From positions 1-64,000 of the forward strand of contig NZ_JANJYH010000004.1 in the NCBI RefSeq assembly GCF_024609245.1: a stretch of DNA of 64,000 bases, in the 5' to 3' direction. This stretch comes from Haloarchaeobius sp. FL176 (GTDB lineage Archaea; Halobacteriota; Halobacteria; Halobacteriales; Natrialbaceae). The position numbers and the translations under genes were made by a program. The notes under the pieces were generated by a model. It searched no databases and was not told where the DNA came from. It saw only the letters and a list, made by a program, of their open reading frames with translations. Positions 34,698 to 43,072 of the stretch are shown piece after piece (positions within the stretch are counted from its first letter, which is position 1; every line of letters begins with the position of its first letter).

Positions 34698-35735
34698 TCA
34701 GACCCTCGCCGTCACCCACAGCGCTGCGATTCCACCGACCACCAGCGCGAACACGAAGCTCTCGACGCGGTAGAGCGTCGTCACCGCAAAGGCCGTATCG
34801 GCGGGGAGCTGCCCGATTTCGACGAGCAGGCCAGTCAATGCCCCCTCCACGGCCCCCAGCCCGCCGGGCGTCGGCACCATGCCGGCGACCGTGCTCGCGG
34901 GGACGATGAAGAACACGAGCAGGAGCTGCATCGACGCGTCGACCGCCTGGAGCGCGGCGACCATCGGCAGCGTGAAGAAGAGCCAGCCGACGTAGGAGTA
35001 GCCGAGCGCTCGGGCGAGCTCCCGGGGTTCGGCGGCGATGGTCTCGATAGAGCCGTAGAACCGCTCGATGCGCTCGCGGGTTCCGTCGACGCTCACCCGG
35101 CTCGTGACGCGAGCGACCGGCCGGACGAGCCAGACGACGAGCGCCTCGACCGCACCGCGGTGCCGCCAGCCGAACCAGACCACGAGCGGGATGCTCACCG
35201 CGAGCAGCCCCAGTACGAGCACGAGATTGCCGACCGTCTCGGTGTCTCCGAGCGAGGTCTGGACGACCAGATAGGCGGTGCCGACCGCCGCGAAGTTGAA
35301 AAAGGGGAGCAGGTTCAGCAGGTCCGCGGTGACGACGCTCGCGAGACTCTGCTCGTAGTCCGCCTCGGTGTCGCGGGCGAGCACGTAGGCGATGAACGGC
35401 TCGCCACCGGCCTGCCCGAACGGGGTGACGTAGTTCGCGAACGTCGCCGCGAAGTAGGTGACGACGAGCTTCCGGTACGGCACCTCGACGCCGCCGACGG
35501 CGAGGACGATCTGCCACGCCCGCCCCCACGCCGCCAGACAGCAGAACGTCGAGAGACAGCCCGCGGCGACCCAGGCGGGGTCAGCCCTCGCGAGCTGGTC
35601 GAGCGTGCGCTCCCAGCCGACTGCGGTCCCGAGGAGGTAGACGAGCAGCAGCGAGATACCGAACCCGAGCCCCATCTTCGCGAGCGTCCTGCGAGCGAAC
35701 AGGTCCCCGAACGCCCCACCAGATGTCCCGCTCAC
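34698..35735 (-). CDS. Lysylphosphatidylglycerol synthase TM-region / UPF0104 protein
   Basis: A 345-residue integral membrane protein with about eight helices. It shows the family's TYFAATFANYVTPFGQAGGEPF segment (conserved P-x-G-xx-GGEP) and the C-terminal SALVGM-like VPASTVAGMVPTPGGLGAVE. The family forms the membrane half of MprF and stand-alone relatives thought to move lipids. The GTG start at 35735 lies one base after the upstream gene's stop, so both are one transcription and probably one functional unit. Confidence 0.9.
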   Translation of the reverse strand: MSGTSGGAFGDLFARRTLAKMGLGFGISLLLVYLLGTAVGWERTLDQLARADPAWVAAGCLSTFCCLAAWGRAWQIVLAVGGVEVPYRKLVVTYFAATFANYVTPFGQAGGEPFIAYVLARDTEADYEQSLASVVTADLLNLLPFFNFAAVGTAYLVVQTSLGDTETVGNLVLVLGLLAVSIPLVVWFGWRHRGAVEALVVWLVRPVARVTSRVSVDGTRERIERFYGSIETIAAEPRELARALGYSYVGWLFFTLPMVAALQAVDASMQLLLVFFIVPASTVAGMVPTPGGLGAVEGALTGLLVEIGQLPADTAFAVTTLYRVESFVFALVVGGIAALWVTARV

Positions 35736-35736
35736 G

Positions 35737-37239
35737 CTACTCCATGTACCCGAGGTCCTGTAGTCGTTCCTTCGCGGTGTCACTCATCTCGTCGAACTCG
35801 CCGTCGCCGTCGTCGCTCGACCAGTCGCCGTCCCACTCGTCGGCGACGCGCTCCTCGAACGCGGCGAGGGCGGCCTCGACCTCGCGCTCGACCGGGTCGT
35901 CCTCGCCGCGGCGGTCGTCGGCCTCGTCGGGGTCCTCGTCGAGCCGGTAGAACTCGTCGGGGATGCGCTCGTTGCGGATGTACTTGCCGTCCGTCCGGCG
36001 GGCCGCGCGCATCCGGGAGTAGAACCGGGACTCCTCGTCGAGCGTGATGCCGGCGTCCGCGGCCTTCCCTTCCAGCTGTTTGAGCTCGACGACTGGTCGG
36101 GAGTACTCGACGAAGGCGTACTCGCCCTGCTCGCGGTGTCCGTGGGAGTCGTCCAGCAGCGACCGAGCAGGGTCGAGGTCGACGCCGTCGTCGGCGGCCG
36201 TCTCCACGCCCGCGTGGTCGAGAACGGTGTGATAGAGGTCGAGCAGCTCGAACTGTCGGTCGTAGCGGCCCGGATCGAGGTCGGAGTGCTTGACCATGCA
36301 GGGGACGTTCACCAGCGGGTCGTAGATGCCGAACTCGTGGCCGTAGAGGCCGTGCTCGCCGAACAGCTCGCCGTGGTCCGCACAGACGACGACGAGCGTG
36401 TCCTCCCAGTGGCCCTCGGCCTTGAGCCAGTCGAACAGCCGCGTGAGCTCGGCGTCGATGTGGTGTATCTCGGCGTCGTACAGCCCGCGGATGTCGTCCC
36501 ACTCGTCGGCGTCGATGTCGCGGGCCCCGGAGTTGTACTCCTTCGAGTTCTGGCAGACCGTCGCCGAGTCCACACCGGGGGCGAACTCCTCGCGATGCTC
36601 GTCCGGTGGGTGGTACGGCAGGTGGGCGTCCATCAGGTTGACGAACTGGAACCAGTGCTCGCCGTCGGCCTCGGCCTCCGCGATGAACTCCTGCGTGCGG
36701 TCGATGACCTGTGGCGTCTTCGAGTCCGCGCCCTCGCTCGAGGCGGTGTACTCGTGGATCTTGTTGCCGACCGAGACCATCCAGTCGGCGACCCGTCGCA
36801 GGGTCGGGCTGTCGTTCATCGCCTTCCAGGCGCGGGCGATGGGCCCGGAGAGGAACTCGCCGGGCATCACCTCGAAGAAGTTGTCCTGGTCGTCGAAGCC
36901 GTCGGTGAGGTGGGTGTACGGCGTGATCCACGCGTTCGAGGAGTAACACGCCGTGCGATGCGTCGAAGCGAGCGTCTCCGCGAGCGTCGTCGCCCCTTCC
37001 AGATACGGGTTCTCCTGGCTCGCCCCGTGCTGGCTCGGGTACAGCCCGGTGAACAGCGAGGCGTGCACCGGGAGCGTCCACGGTGCCTGCGCGACGGCAC
37101 CCTCGTACACTGCAGCCTCCGACGCGAACGCCTCCAGACCCGGCGTCGTCGGGCGGTCGTACCCGTAGACGGACAGGTGGTCCTTCCTGACCGTGTCCAT
37201 CACCACGAAGAGGACGTTCCGCCCGTCTGTAGGGTTCAT
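35737..37239 (-). CDS. Alkaline phosphatase superfamily (sulfatase-like) enzyme
   Basis: A 500-residue soluble protein. The metal ligands are visible in LFVVMDTVRKDHLSVYG (D15) and VVCADHGELFGEHGLYGH (D288-H289). The sulfatase catalytic site, normally Cys/Ser-x-Pro-x-Arg, reads PWTLPVHASLFTGLYPSQHG, with Thr55 in the nucleophile position. Formylglycine-dependent sulfate ester cleavage is therefore unlikely; a phosphate- or phosphoglycerol-transfer role (as with the Thr of LtaS) is possible. No signal peptide or membrane segment is seen. The next gene encodes a lipid-flippase-like membrane protein. Confidence 0.88.
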   Translation of the reverse strand: MNPTDGRNVLFVVMDTVRKDHLSVYGYDRPTTPGLEAFASEAAVYEGAVAQAPWTLPVHASLFTGLYPSQHGASQENPYLEGATTLAETLASTHRTACYSSNAWITPYTHLTDGFDDQDNFFEVMPGEFLSGPIARAWKAMNDSPTLRRVADWMVSVGNKIHEYTASSEGADSKTPQVIDRTQEFIAEAEADGEHWFQFVNLMDAHLPYHPPDEHREEFAPGVDSATVCQNSKEYNSGARDIDADEWDDIRGLYDAEIHHIDAELTRLFDWLKAEGHWEDTLVVVCADHGELFGEHGLYGHEFGIYDPLVNVPCMVKHSDLDPGRYDRQFELLDLYHTVLDHAGVETAADDGVDLDPARSLLDDSHGHREQGEYAFVEYSRPVVELKQLEGKAADAGITLDEESRFYSRMRAARRTDGKYIRNERIPDEFYRLDEDPDEADDRRGEDDPVEREVEAALAAFEERVADEWDGDWSSDDGDGEFDEMSDTAKERLQDLGYME

Positions 37240-37313
37240 ACTCGGCTTCGGGGGGACGAAGGATTAAGAACTGTTGTTTTGCCCGGAGCGAACGCCGGTT
37301 CGACGGCGGTGAC

Positions 37314-37685
37314 TCAGAACGGGGCCTGCGGCCCTTCGTCCGTCTCGCTGCCGTCGTCGCCGTCCTCGACGGTCTCGCCGGGGAACGAGGGTGACATGCC
37401 GCCACCGCCGCCGCCGCCACCACCGTCCATGCCGGTGTCGGCGTGGACCTGCTCAATCTCGGGGATCTCCTTGACCATGCGGCTCTTGATGGCCTGGATG
37501 GTCATCGGGGAGATACCACAGCCGGAGCAGGCACCACCGAGGAGGATGGTGACCTCGCCCGTCTCGCGGTTGAGGTCCTGAATGGCCGCACTGCCGCCGT
37601 GCATCTGAATCTGCGGGAAGTTCCGACGGAGGAAGTTGGTGACGCGCTCCTCCAGGTCGTCGCCGCCCTGTGTCTCGGTGCTCAT
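37314..37685 (-). CDS. NifU C-terminal-domain Fe-S carrier protein
   Basis: A 123-residue protein with the Nfu motif CSGCGIS (C58 and C61) preceded by VTILLGGA. The family passes Fe-S clusters to target proteins. The N terminus has the expected LRRNFPQIQMHGGS segment. The C-terminal 40 residues are Gly-rich then acidic ([19 protein letters not shown]) and probably disordered. Confidence 0.92.
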   Translation of the reverse strand: MSTETQGGDDLEERVTNFLRRNFPQIQMHGGSAAIQDLNRETGEVTILLGGACSGCGISPMTIQAIKSRMVKEIPEIEQVHADTGMDGGGGGGGGGMSPSFPGETVEDGDDGSETDEGPQAPF

Positions 37686-37823
37686 ACCGCGAGCTTCGGG
37701 ACGGGCGTCCCTAAACTTTGCGCACCACGTATTCGCCCGGCGATGACGGGCGTTCCCCTCGATTCACCCGCGGCCGCGATGTCACGAACGTTTATTCGAC
37801 GCGGTATCGTCTCTCGGCCAGAG

Positions 37824-37943
37824 ATGAACGTACTCGAAGTGATACTGGAGGCGATCGATGGGTTCCGAGACGGCGGTGCGACGGAAGCCATCTCGGAAGG
37901 TGTCGAGGAGGCCGCAGAGCAGGAGACCGGCCGCGAACTCTGA
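37824..37943 (+). CDS. Possible 39-residue microprotein
   Basis: A short frame MNVLEVILEAIDGFRDGGAT ending EEAAEQETGREL, acidic and predicted as one amphipathic helix. A TTTATTC string starts 33 nt before the ATG, a typical archaeal TATA spacing, and the composition is that of a halophilic protein. It may also be chance; no homologue is recognised. Confidence 0.4.
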   Translation: MNVLEVILEAIDGFRDGGATEAISEGVEEAAEQETGREL

Positions 37944-38069
37944 CTCGTTGCGCGACACCGGCCATCGGTGAGCGGCCGCCGGCATCGTGTCGTGCGGCCA
38001 AGATACCGGGAACGACCCGTCGAACTGGAGAACACGCCGACGGGAGAGCTCGCCGGGGGGTGAGCCCGA

Positions 38070-38387
38070 CTACAGCCCGAAGACCCGCCGGAGCTCGCTC
38101 CGGATCTCCTCGCGGTACCGCTCCATCACCGCGTCGAACTTCTCCTCGTCGACGACCACGGCCGTGAGTCGGTCGTACGCGTCGTCGGGGAGCTCGACGG
38201 TGAACCCCTCGTCCTCGTCGTAGAACGGCTCGGACTCGTTGAGCACCTGCTGGTCGATGCCGTGGACGAGCTGCGAGTCGAACTCGTCGTTCATCGTCTC
38301 GAACGCGTTCTTGTAGGCGCGCTGGAGCTTCGGGAAGTAGTCGACGTACTTCTCCGCCTCGAAGCGGTCCGGGTCGAACTCGGTCAT
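38070..38387 (-). CDS. DUF5783 family haloarchaeal protein
   Basis: A 105-residue acidic protein that matches, from memory, the haloarchaeal DUF5783 family: MTEFDPDRFEAEKYVDYFPK at the start, VHGIDQQVLNESEPFYDEDE in the middle and YREEIRSELRRVFGL at the end. The family is conserved within Halobacteria and has no assigned function. The start is the ATG at 38387, the family's expected N terminus. Confidence 0.82.
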   Translation of the reverse strand: MTEFDPDRFEAEKYVDYFPKLQRAYKNAFETMNDEFDSQLVHGIDQQVLNESEPFYDEDEGFTVELPDDAYDRLTAVVVDEEKFDAVMERYREEIRSELRRVFGL

Positions 38388-38465
38388 GCGTGGACGAAGG
38401 GACAGGGCAGTCAAAAGTGGGGCGTTTCCGAGGTCCGGGAGTCGGCCGTGCTCAGGACGCCGCCG

Positions 38466-39362
38466 TCAGCGCCGGTTCCGCTCGACCACGGCGAGTGACC
38501 CGTCGACGACCAGTTCGAGCTCGTCGTCGGCCAGCGAGACCGTGAGCGAGAGGCGGAGCGGCTCCTCGGACAGCAGTGCGACCGACCGGTCGGTCGCGGC
38601 GAAGGGAATCTCCCACGAGGGCGTCCGCACGACGTCGAGACCCCGTTCGAGGCAGAACGAGACGACCGCCGGGTCGTAGAGCAGTGCCTCGCCGAGCGAG
38701 AGGTAGAACTGGTCGCCGCAGTTCTCACAGAGGCGGTAGACCCTGACGACTGCGGTCTCGTCGTCGTCGAACGGTATCTCCGGCGACCGCCTGATCTCCG
38801 TCCCGACCGCTGCACCGCAGGTCGGACAGTCGCCGTTCGCGAACGCGAACCGTTTCTGCCGGCAGTGGCCCACGAACCGCTCGACTGCGTCGTCTCCGTC
38901 GGCGTTCAGGACTGCCGGTGGGACGCCGAGTATCTCGTACAGGTGCTCGCAGTCCCGACACTCGACCCTCGCGACTCCGTCCTCGAAGGTCGCCTGAAGC
39001 GTCCCGTCGCAGTAGTAACAGTCGACGTCGAGGTCGTGGGTCGATGCCGGCCCGGCCCTGTCGAACGTGCCGGCCCGGAGCGCCTGATAGACGAGACGGC
39101 CCTCCACGCGCATCCGGTAGCCGTCCTCGGTCTTCTCGACGAACGTCCCGAGCAGGCGCTGCAGGTGGTAGTTGAACTGGCTACTCGGGATGTCGAGGTC
39201 GGCCCGGGCCCGCAGTTCCGAGAACGACACGGTGGGTCGGACCCCCGCCTCGACGCGGGCGTCCCCGAGCGTCTCGACGATCGCCGCGCGCTGCTCGTTC
39301 CCGAGCAGCTCGAACGGGTCCGTCTGTGTGTCGTCCGTCGACGGTCGGCTCTCGTCTTCCAT
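38466..39362 (-). CDS. Winged-helix regulator with multiple zinc ribbons
   Basis: A 298-residue protein. The N terminus has an ArsR-type winged helix (FELLGNEQRAAIVETLGDA, then DIPSSQFNYHLQRLLGTF, about 17-80). Three cysteine-pair modules follow: CYYC (near 115) with CRDC (near 135), CPTCG (near 179) and CENCG (near 211). The C terminus is a beta-rich domain. The family is common in haloarchaea and presumably senses a metal or redox state; the target is unknown. It is divergent from the VWA lipoprotein gene. Confidence 0.82.
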   Translation of the reverse strand: MEDESRPSTDDTQTDPFELLGNEQRAAIVETLGDARVEAGVRPTVSFSELRARADLDIPSSQFNYHLQRLLGTFVEKTEDGYRMRVEGRLVYQALRAGTFDRAGPASTHDLDVDCYYCDGTLQATFEDGVARVECRDCEHLYEILGVPPAVLNADGDDAVERFVGHCRQKRFAFANGDCPTCGAAVGTEIRRSPEIPFDDDETAVVRVYRLCENCGDQFYLSLGEALLYDPAVVSFCLERGLDVVRTPSWEIPFAATDRSVALLSEEPLRLSLTVSLADDELELVVDGSLAVVERNRR

Positions 39363-39445
39363 GGGTCCAAGCGGGCGCGTCTCTCACCTCGTACCTACTA
39401 CGACCGTTCCGGGAGGAACGACAAAAAATCATCCCGTGGCCGCGT

Positions 39446-39483
39446 GTGGAGCCGCGGGGTGGAGCCGCGGGGTGGAGCCGCCG
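39446..39483. repeat. 13-bp tandem repeat, nearly three copies
   Basis: The unit GTGGAGCCGCGGG is repeated at 39446, 39459 and 39472; the third copy ends imperfectly (GTGGAGCCGCCG). The 13-bp period is not a multiple of three, consistent with non-coding DNA. Confidence 0.85.
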
Positions 39484-39562
39484 AATCGCTCCAGTGCAAC
39501 CGAGTACCTCGGCTCTCGCTGCCGACCGGCGGAACCGCCGTGCGGCGCTGGGAGCCGTTTTC

Positions 39563-39587
39563 GTATAGTGATATCTGATTTATCTCC
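39563..39587. repeat. Copy 1 of a 25-bp dispersed intergenic element
   Basis: Core GTGATATYTGATTTATYTCC preceded by GTATA. It differs from the copy at 45314-45338 at only three of 25 positions, and both sit next to G+C-rich segments containing CCGCCGT and AGCCG. Strongly A+T-rich for this genome. Confidence 0.6.
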
Positions 39588-39701
39588 AATGAGCCGACGA
39601 ACAGCCGGCAGACACAGAAACTCGTCTCAGGCAGCGAACTGGCTGAAATCGAGCTTTCACCTTGGAATCGCGTTATGTGTGTCGCGAAAAAAGAGGGCCG
39701 T

Positions 39702-41474
39702 ATGTCCCCACGAAAGCGACGCTCGTTCCTCGCGCTGGCGACGGCGACGGCCGCGTCGCTGGCCGGCTGTAGCACCAGTTCGACGCCCGGGAACGACCCC
39801 ACAGCGGACGTGCCCACCGACCTCCCGACGACGGCACCACCGGGCAGCCTCGTCGACGACTGGCAGTTCGACCCGGCCGACATCGGCCAGGGTGGCGGCT
39901 CTGGTTCGAAGGGCGGCAGCGGCGGCGGGAATGTCACCTACACCGCGCAGACCTCCGCCGGCAACGCCGTGGGCCTCGCCGCCGGCGGCGCGAAAGACGT
40001 GAACAACTTCCGCCAGAACGTCGAGGACGGATTCCTCCCGCTTCCCAGCGACATGCCCTACGAGGGGCTCTTCTACGACTACTACTTCGACACCGGGAGC
40101 GCTGGCGACTGCGACTCGCTGTTCTGCCCGCGCTACGCGCCCGCCATCTCGGCCGACCCGCTATCGGGCGAGACCGAGCGCTACCTCTCGGTCGGCCTGA
40201 ACTCCGGACTCGATGCCGCCGACTTCGAGCGGAAACGCCTCAACTTCGTCGTCGTGCTCGACGTCTCCGGCTCGATGGGGTCGCCGTTCGACGAGTACCA
40301 CTACGACCAGAACGGCGGCGAGGAGACGGACGACACCCGCCCGAAGATCGAGGTTGCCCGCGACGCGCTCGCCTCGCTGACCGAGCAGCTCCGCCCGGGC
40401 GACCGCTTCGGTGTCGTCCTGTACAACAACCAGGCGACGGTCGCGAAGCCGCTGAACCCCGTCGAAACGACCGACATGGACGCCATCCGCGGCCACATCG
40501 AGGCCGACATCGACGCCGGCGGCGGCACGAACCTCTCGGCTGGACTGGACGAGGCCAGTGCCCTGTTCGACGACGTCGCAGACGCCGACCCCGACGTCTA
40601 CGAGAACCGCATCGCCGTGCTCACGGACGCGATGCCGAACCTCGGCGACACCAGCGAGAACGGTCTCGAGAGCCGCCTCGAGACCGAGGCAGGGCGTGGT
40701 GTCCACTCGACGTTCGTCGGCGTCGGCGTCGACTTCAACACCGAGATCATCGACGCCATCACGAGCGTACGCGGCGCGAACCACTACTCGGTCCACTCCG
40801 CCGACGAGTTCGAACAGCGGCTCACCGACGGCTTCGAGTACATGGTCACGCCGCTCGTGTTCGACCTCTCGCTGGAACTAGACGCCACCGGCTACGAGAT
40901 AGAGACGGTGTACGGCTCCTCTGCGGCCGAGGAGTCCACCGGCGAGGTCATGCACGTCAACACCCTGTTCGCCTCGGACCGCGAGGATGGGGAGACGAGA
41001 GGCGGGGTCGTGCTCGCGAAACTCCGACAGACCGGTGAGAGCGGTTCTCTGCAGCTACGAGCGAGCTGGGAGGACAGAGCGGGAGAGACGAGCGAGACGA
41101 CCGCGACGGCCACCTTCCCCGACGGCGGCCCGGAGCAGTTCGCGGACACGGGCGTCCGGAAGGCGGTCCTGCTGACCCGCTACGCCGACCTCTGCCGCAA
41201 CTGGGCGGTCGCTATGCGCGAGGACGACGGCGACCCGCCCGATGACGGCATCACCCCCGTCGACTACGACGACCTCGGACGCTGGGAGCGGCAGTCGACC
41301 GACCTGACCGTCTCGGCCGAGTACGCCGAGCGCTTCGAGTCGTTCGCCGACTACTTCGAGTCCGAGATGGCCGAAATCGGCGACGACAGCCTTTCGCGAG
41401 AGCTCGCAGTGCTCGAGCAGCTGGCCGACGCCGGCGTGACGACCCGGCGGTTCGGCCGGCTGCTGGAACGGTGA
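39702..41474 (+). CDS. VWA-domain lipoprotein
   Basis: A 590-residue exported protein. The N terminus MSPRKRRSFLALATATAASL followed by AGC is a twin-arginine signal with lipobox Cys23. A Gly-rich linker (about 62-80) follows, then a conserved N-terminal region and a von Willebrand A domain with the metal-site residues VLDVSGSMG (near 186-194), GGGTNLSAGL (near 275) and LTDAMPN (near 308). The C-terminal third is beta-rich then helical. The layout resembles YfbK-type VWA lipoproteins. Possibly a surface adhesion or assembly factor; ligand unknown. Confidence 0.9.
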   Translation: MSPRKRRSFLALATATAASLAGCSTSSTPGNDPTADVPTDLPTTAPPGSLVDDWQFDPADIGQGGGSGSKGGSGGGNVTYTAQTSAGNAVGLAAGGAKDVNNFRQNVEDGFLPLPSDMPYEGLFYDYYFDTGSAGDCDSLFCPRYAPAISADPLSGETERYLSVGLNSGLDAADFERKRLNFVVVLDVSGSMGSPFDEYHYDQNGGEETDDTRPKIEVARDALASLTEQLRPGDRFGVVLYNNQATVAKPLNPVETTDMDAIRGHIEADIDAGGGTNLSAGLDEASALFDDVADADPDVYENRIAVLTDAMPNLGDTSENGLESRLETEAGRGVHSTFVGVGVDFNTEIIDAITSVRGANHYSVHSADEFEQRLTDGFEYMVTPLVFDLSLELDATGYEIETVYGSSAAEESTGEVMHVNTLFASDREDGETRGGVVLAKLRQTGESGSLQLRASWEDRAGETSETTATATFPDGGPEQFADTGVRKAVLLTRYADLCRNWAVAMREDDGDPPDDGITPVDYDDLGRWERQSTDLTVSAEYAERFESFADYFESEMAEIGDDSLSRELAVLEQLADAGVTTRRFGRLLER

Positions 41475-41606
41475 GAGTGTGACTGATGCCCGTTTTTGAG
41501 GCCTGTTTCGACTGTTTACGACCGTTCTGCTGATTTCTGGGCGACGAGTCCGCCCCTCGCGCTGCACCCCCCGGTAAATGGCATGTTACGATATAGAATA
41601 CGTTAC

Positions 41607-41623
41607 CGGTGGTTCCCCCACCG
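41607..41623. terminator. Hairpin between convergent genes
   Basis: CGGTGG-TTCCC-CCACCG is a perfect 6-bp stem in the 289-bp region between the convergent VWA and DUF2238-like genes, in a locally A+T-rich area (ATATAGAATACG just before it). It may help end either transcript. Confidence 0.3.
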
Positions 41624-41763
41624 ACTGCGAGGACATCTCAGTTCGTGCGGAGTCGCGACCGAATCGGGCTCAGGAGCCAGACCAGCGGCGACCTGCCGGC
41701 GGTCCGCATCCTCCGCGAGGAAACGAGTGTGGGTCACGGTTAGGACTCGCACGCAATGGGTTC

Positions 41764-42378
41764 CTAGCTCGCCTCCAGCCGTCGGTCGACCCAGTCGGCG
41801 AGATCCTCTCCCCAGTGACGCAGTCGGGTCGTCGCGAACACCATCACTACGATGCCGCCGAGAAGGTCGAACAGCAGGTCGAACATGCTGTCTTCGAGTC
41901 CGTAGAGGATGAGGACCGGCTGCTGTCCGAGCGCGATCGCGACCACGCGAGCGAGGAACTCCGCGGCCTCCCAGAGCACGCCCATCGCGAGCACGAACGC
42001 GAGCACGAACAGACCGGTGAACGGCGGCGGAAGGTGGATGTCGTCCCGGTGGACGTCGACGGCCCAGACGACGGTGTAGGCGACGACGGCGACGACGGTC
42101 GCCGAGAACGTGTGGGTCAGGTGGTCCCACCACCAGACGCGGTCGTACAGGCCGACCATACCGATGGAGTGCAGGAAGACGGCGGCGGAGACGACCAGCG
42201 TGAATCGTGGGTCGAGCAGGAGCTCCCGGTCACGCGCGAGCACGGCGGGGACCAGCGTCACGCCGAAGCCCGCGAGGGCGTTCACGACGACGCTGACGTT
42301 GCGGGCGAGGATGCCGAACGCGAGGATCCCGACGAGACCGACCTGGAGGGTCCGATTCAACAGCCGGAGGCGGTCCAT
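41764..42378 (-). CDS. Integral membrane protein (DUF2238/YjdF-like)
   Basis: A 204-residue protein with about six hydrophobic helices starting MDRLRLLNRTLQVGLVGILA. The conserved-looking polar motif WWWDHLTHTFSATVVAVVAY and the later VLWEAAEFLARVVAI, with Glu-Asp-Ser-Met-Phe-Asp further on, resemble the YjdF/DUF2238 family, whose function is unknown. The assignment rests on these motifs only. The start is the ATG at 42378. Confidence 0.72.
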   Translation of the reverse strand: MDRLRLLNRTLQVGLVGILAFGILARNVSVVVNALAGFGVTLVPAVLARDRELLLDPRFTLVVSAAVFLHSIGMVGLYDRVWWWDHLTHTFSATVVAVVAYTVVWAVDVHRDDIHLPPPFTGLFVLAFVLAMGVLWEAAEFLARVVAIALGQQPVLILYGLEDSMFDLLFDLLGGIVVMVFATTRLRHWGEDLADWVDRRLEAS

Positions 42379-42472
42379 ACAGCGTGGTAGCTCCGGCGGC
42401 GACAAAAACCCACCCTCTGTCCTTGCAGAGGGGACAGATTAGTAAGGCCGCGTCCCATACGGAGGCGTGATG

Positions 42473-43066
42473 ATGGCTATGACCCACGCGCTGGCGGGAC
42501 TCGTCCTCGCCGCGCTCGCTGTCGCCGGCGGTGGCGACCCGGTGACGGTCGCGGTGGTGGGGCTCTCCGGGAGCCTGTTCCCCGACCTCGACATCTACGC
42601 CGGCCACCGGAAGACGCTGCACTACCCTGTGTACGGGTGGATTCCGGCAGGTCTGGCCGTGGCAGTCGCCGTCGCCGTTCCGACGAACGCGACCGTCGCT
42701 CTGGCGACGTTCCTCGTCGCCGCGGCGCTCCACCCGGTGATGGACATCTACGGCGGCGGCCTCGAACTCCGCCCGTGGGAGGGACGCTCCGAGCGTGCGG
42801 TGTACAGCCACTATCACGGCCGCTGGCTTCCCCCGAAGCGCCTTGTCCCCTACGACGGTTCACCCCACGACCTGGGGACGGCGGCCGTGCTGGCGGTCCC
42901 GGCGATGACGCTGCCCGACCCCGTGCCGGTGTTCGCGCTCACGCTGCTCGCCGTCGGCGCGGTGTACGTGGCACTCAGGAAGCGGCTCGCGGCGGTGTGG
43001 GCCGCGCTCGCCCGGGCGCTACCGGAGCCAGTCGCACGGCACGTGCCAGCACGTTTCTTCGAGTAA
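42473..43066 (+). CDS. Membrane-bound metal-dependent hydrolase-like protein
   Basis: A 197-residue membrane protein of the YdjM/LexA-regulated, DUF457-like type. It begins MAMTHALAGLVLAAL with an early His, has SLFPDLDIYAGHRKTLHYPV (Asp and His residues that could bind metal, near 33-52) and ALHPVMDIYGGGLELRPWEG (near 84-103). GGAGG at 42461-42465 is a good ribosome-binding site, 7 nt before the ATG at 42473; several nearby ATG/GTG codons make the exact start uncertain. The enzymatic activity of the family is unproven. Confidence 0.8.
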   Translation: MAMTHALAGLVLAALAVAGGGDPVTVAVVGLSGSLFPDLDIYAGHRKTLHYPVYGWIPAGLAVAVAVAVPTNATVALATFLVAAALHPVMDIYGGGLELRPWEGRSERAVYSHYHGRWLPPKRLVPYDGSPHDLGTAAVLAVPAMTLPDPVPVFALTLLAVGAVYVALRKRLAAVWAALARALPEPVARHVPARFFE

Positions 43067-43072
43067 TCCGGC

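Larger units (their letters stand above)
39363..39701. other. Intergenic region between zinc-ribbon regulator and VWA lipoprotein
   Basis: No gene is seen in these 339 bases. They hold a 13-bp tandem repeat (39446-39483), a 25-bp element shared with 45314-45338, and the promoters of the two divergent genes. Confidence 0.7.
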
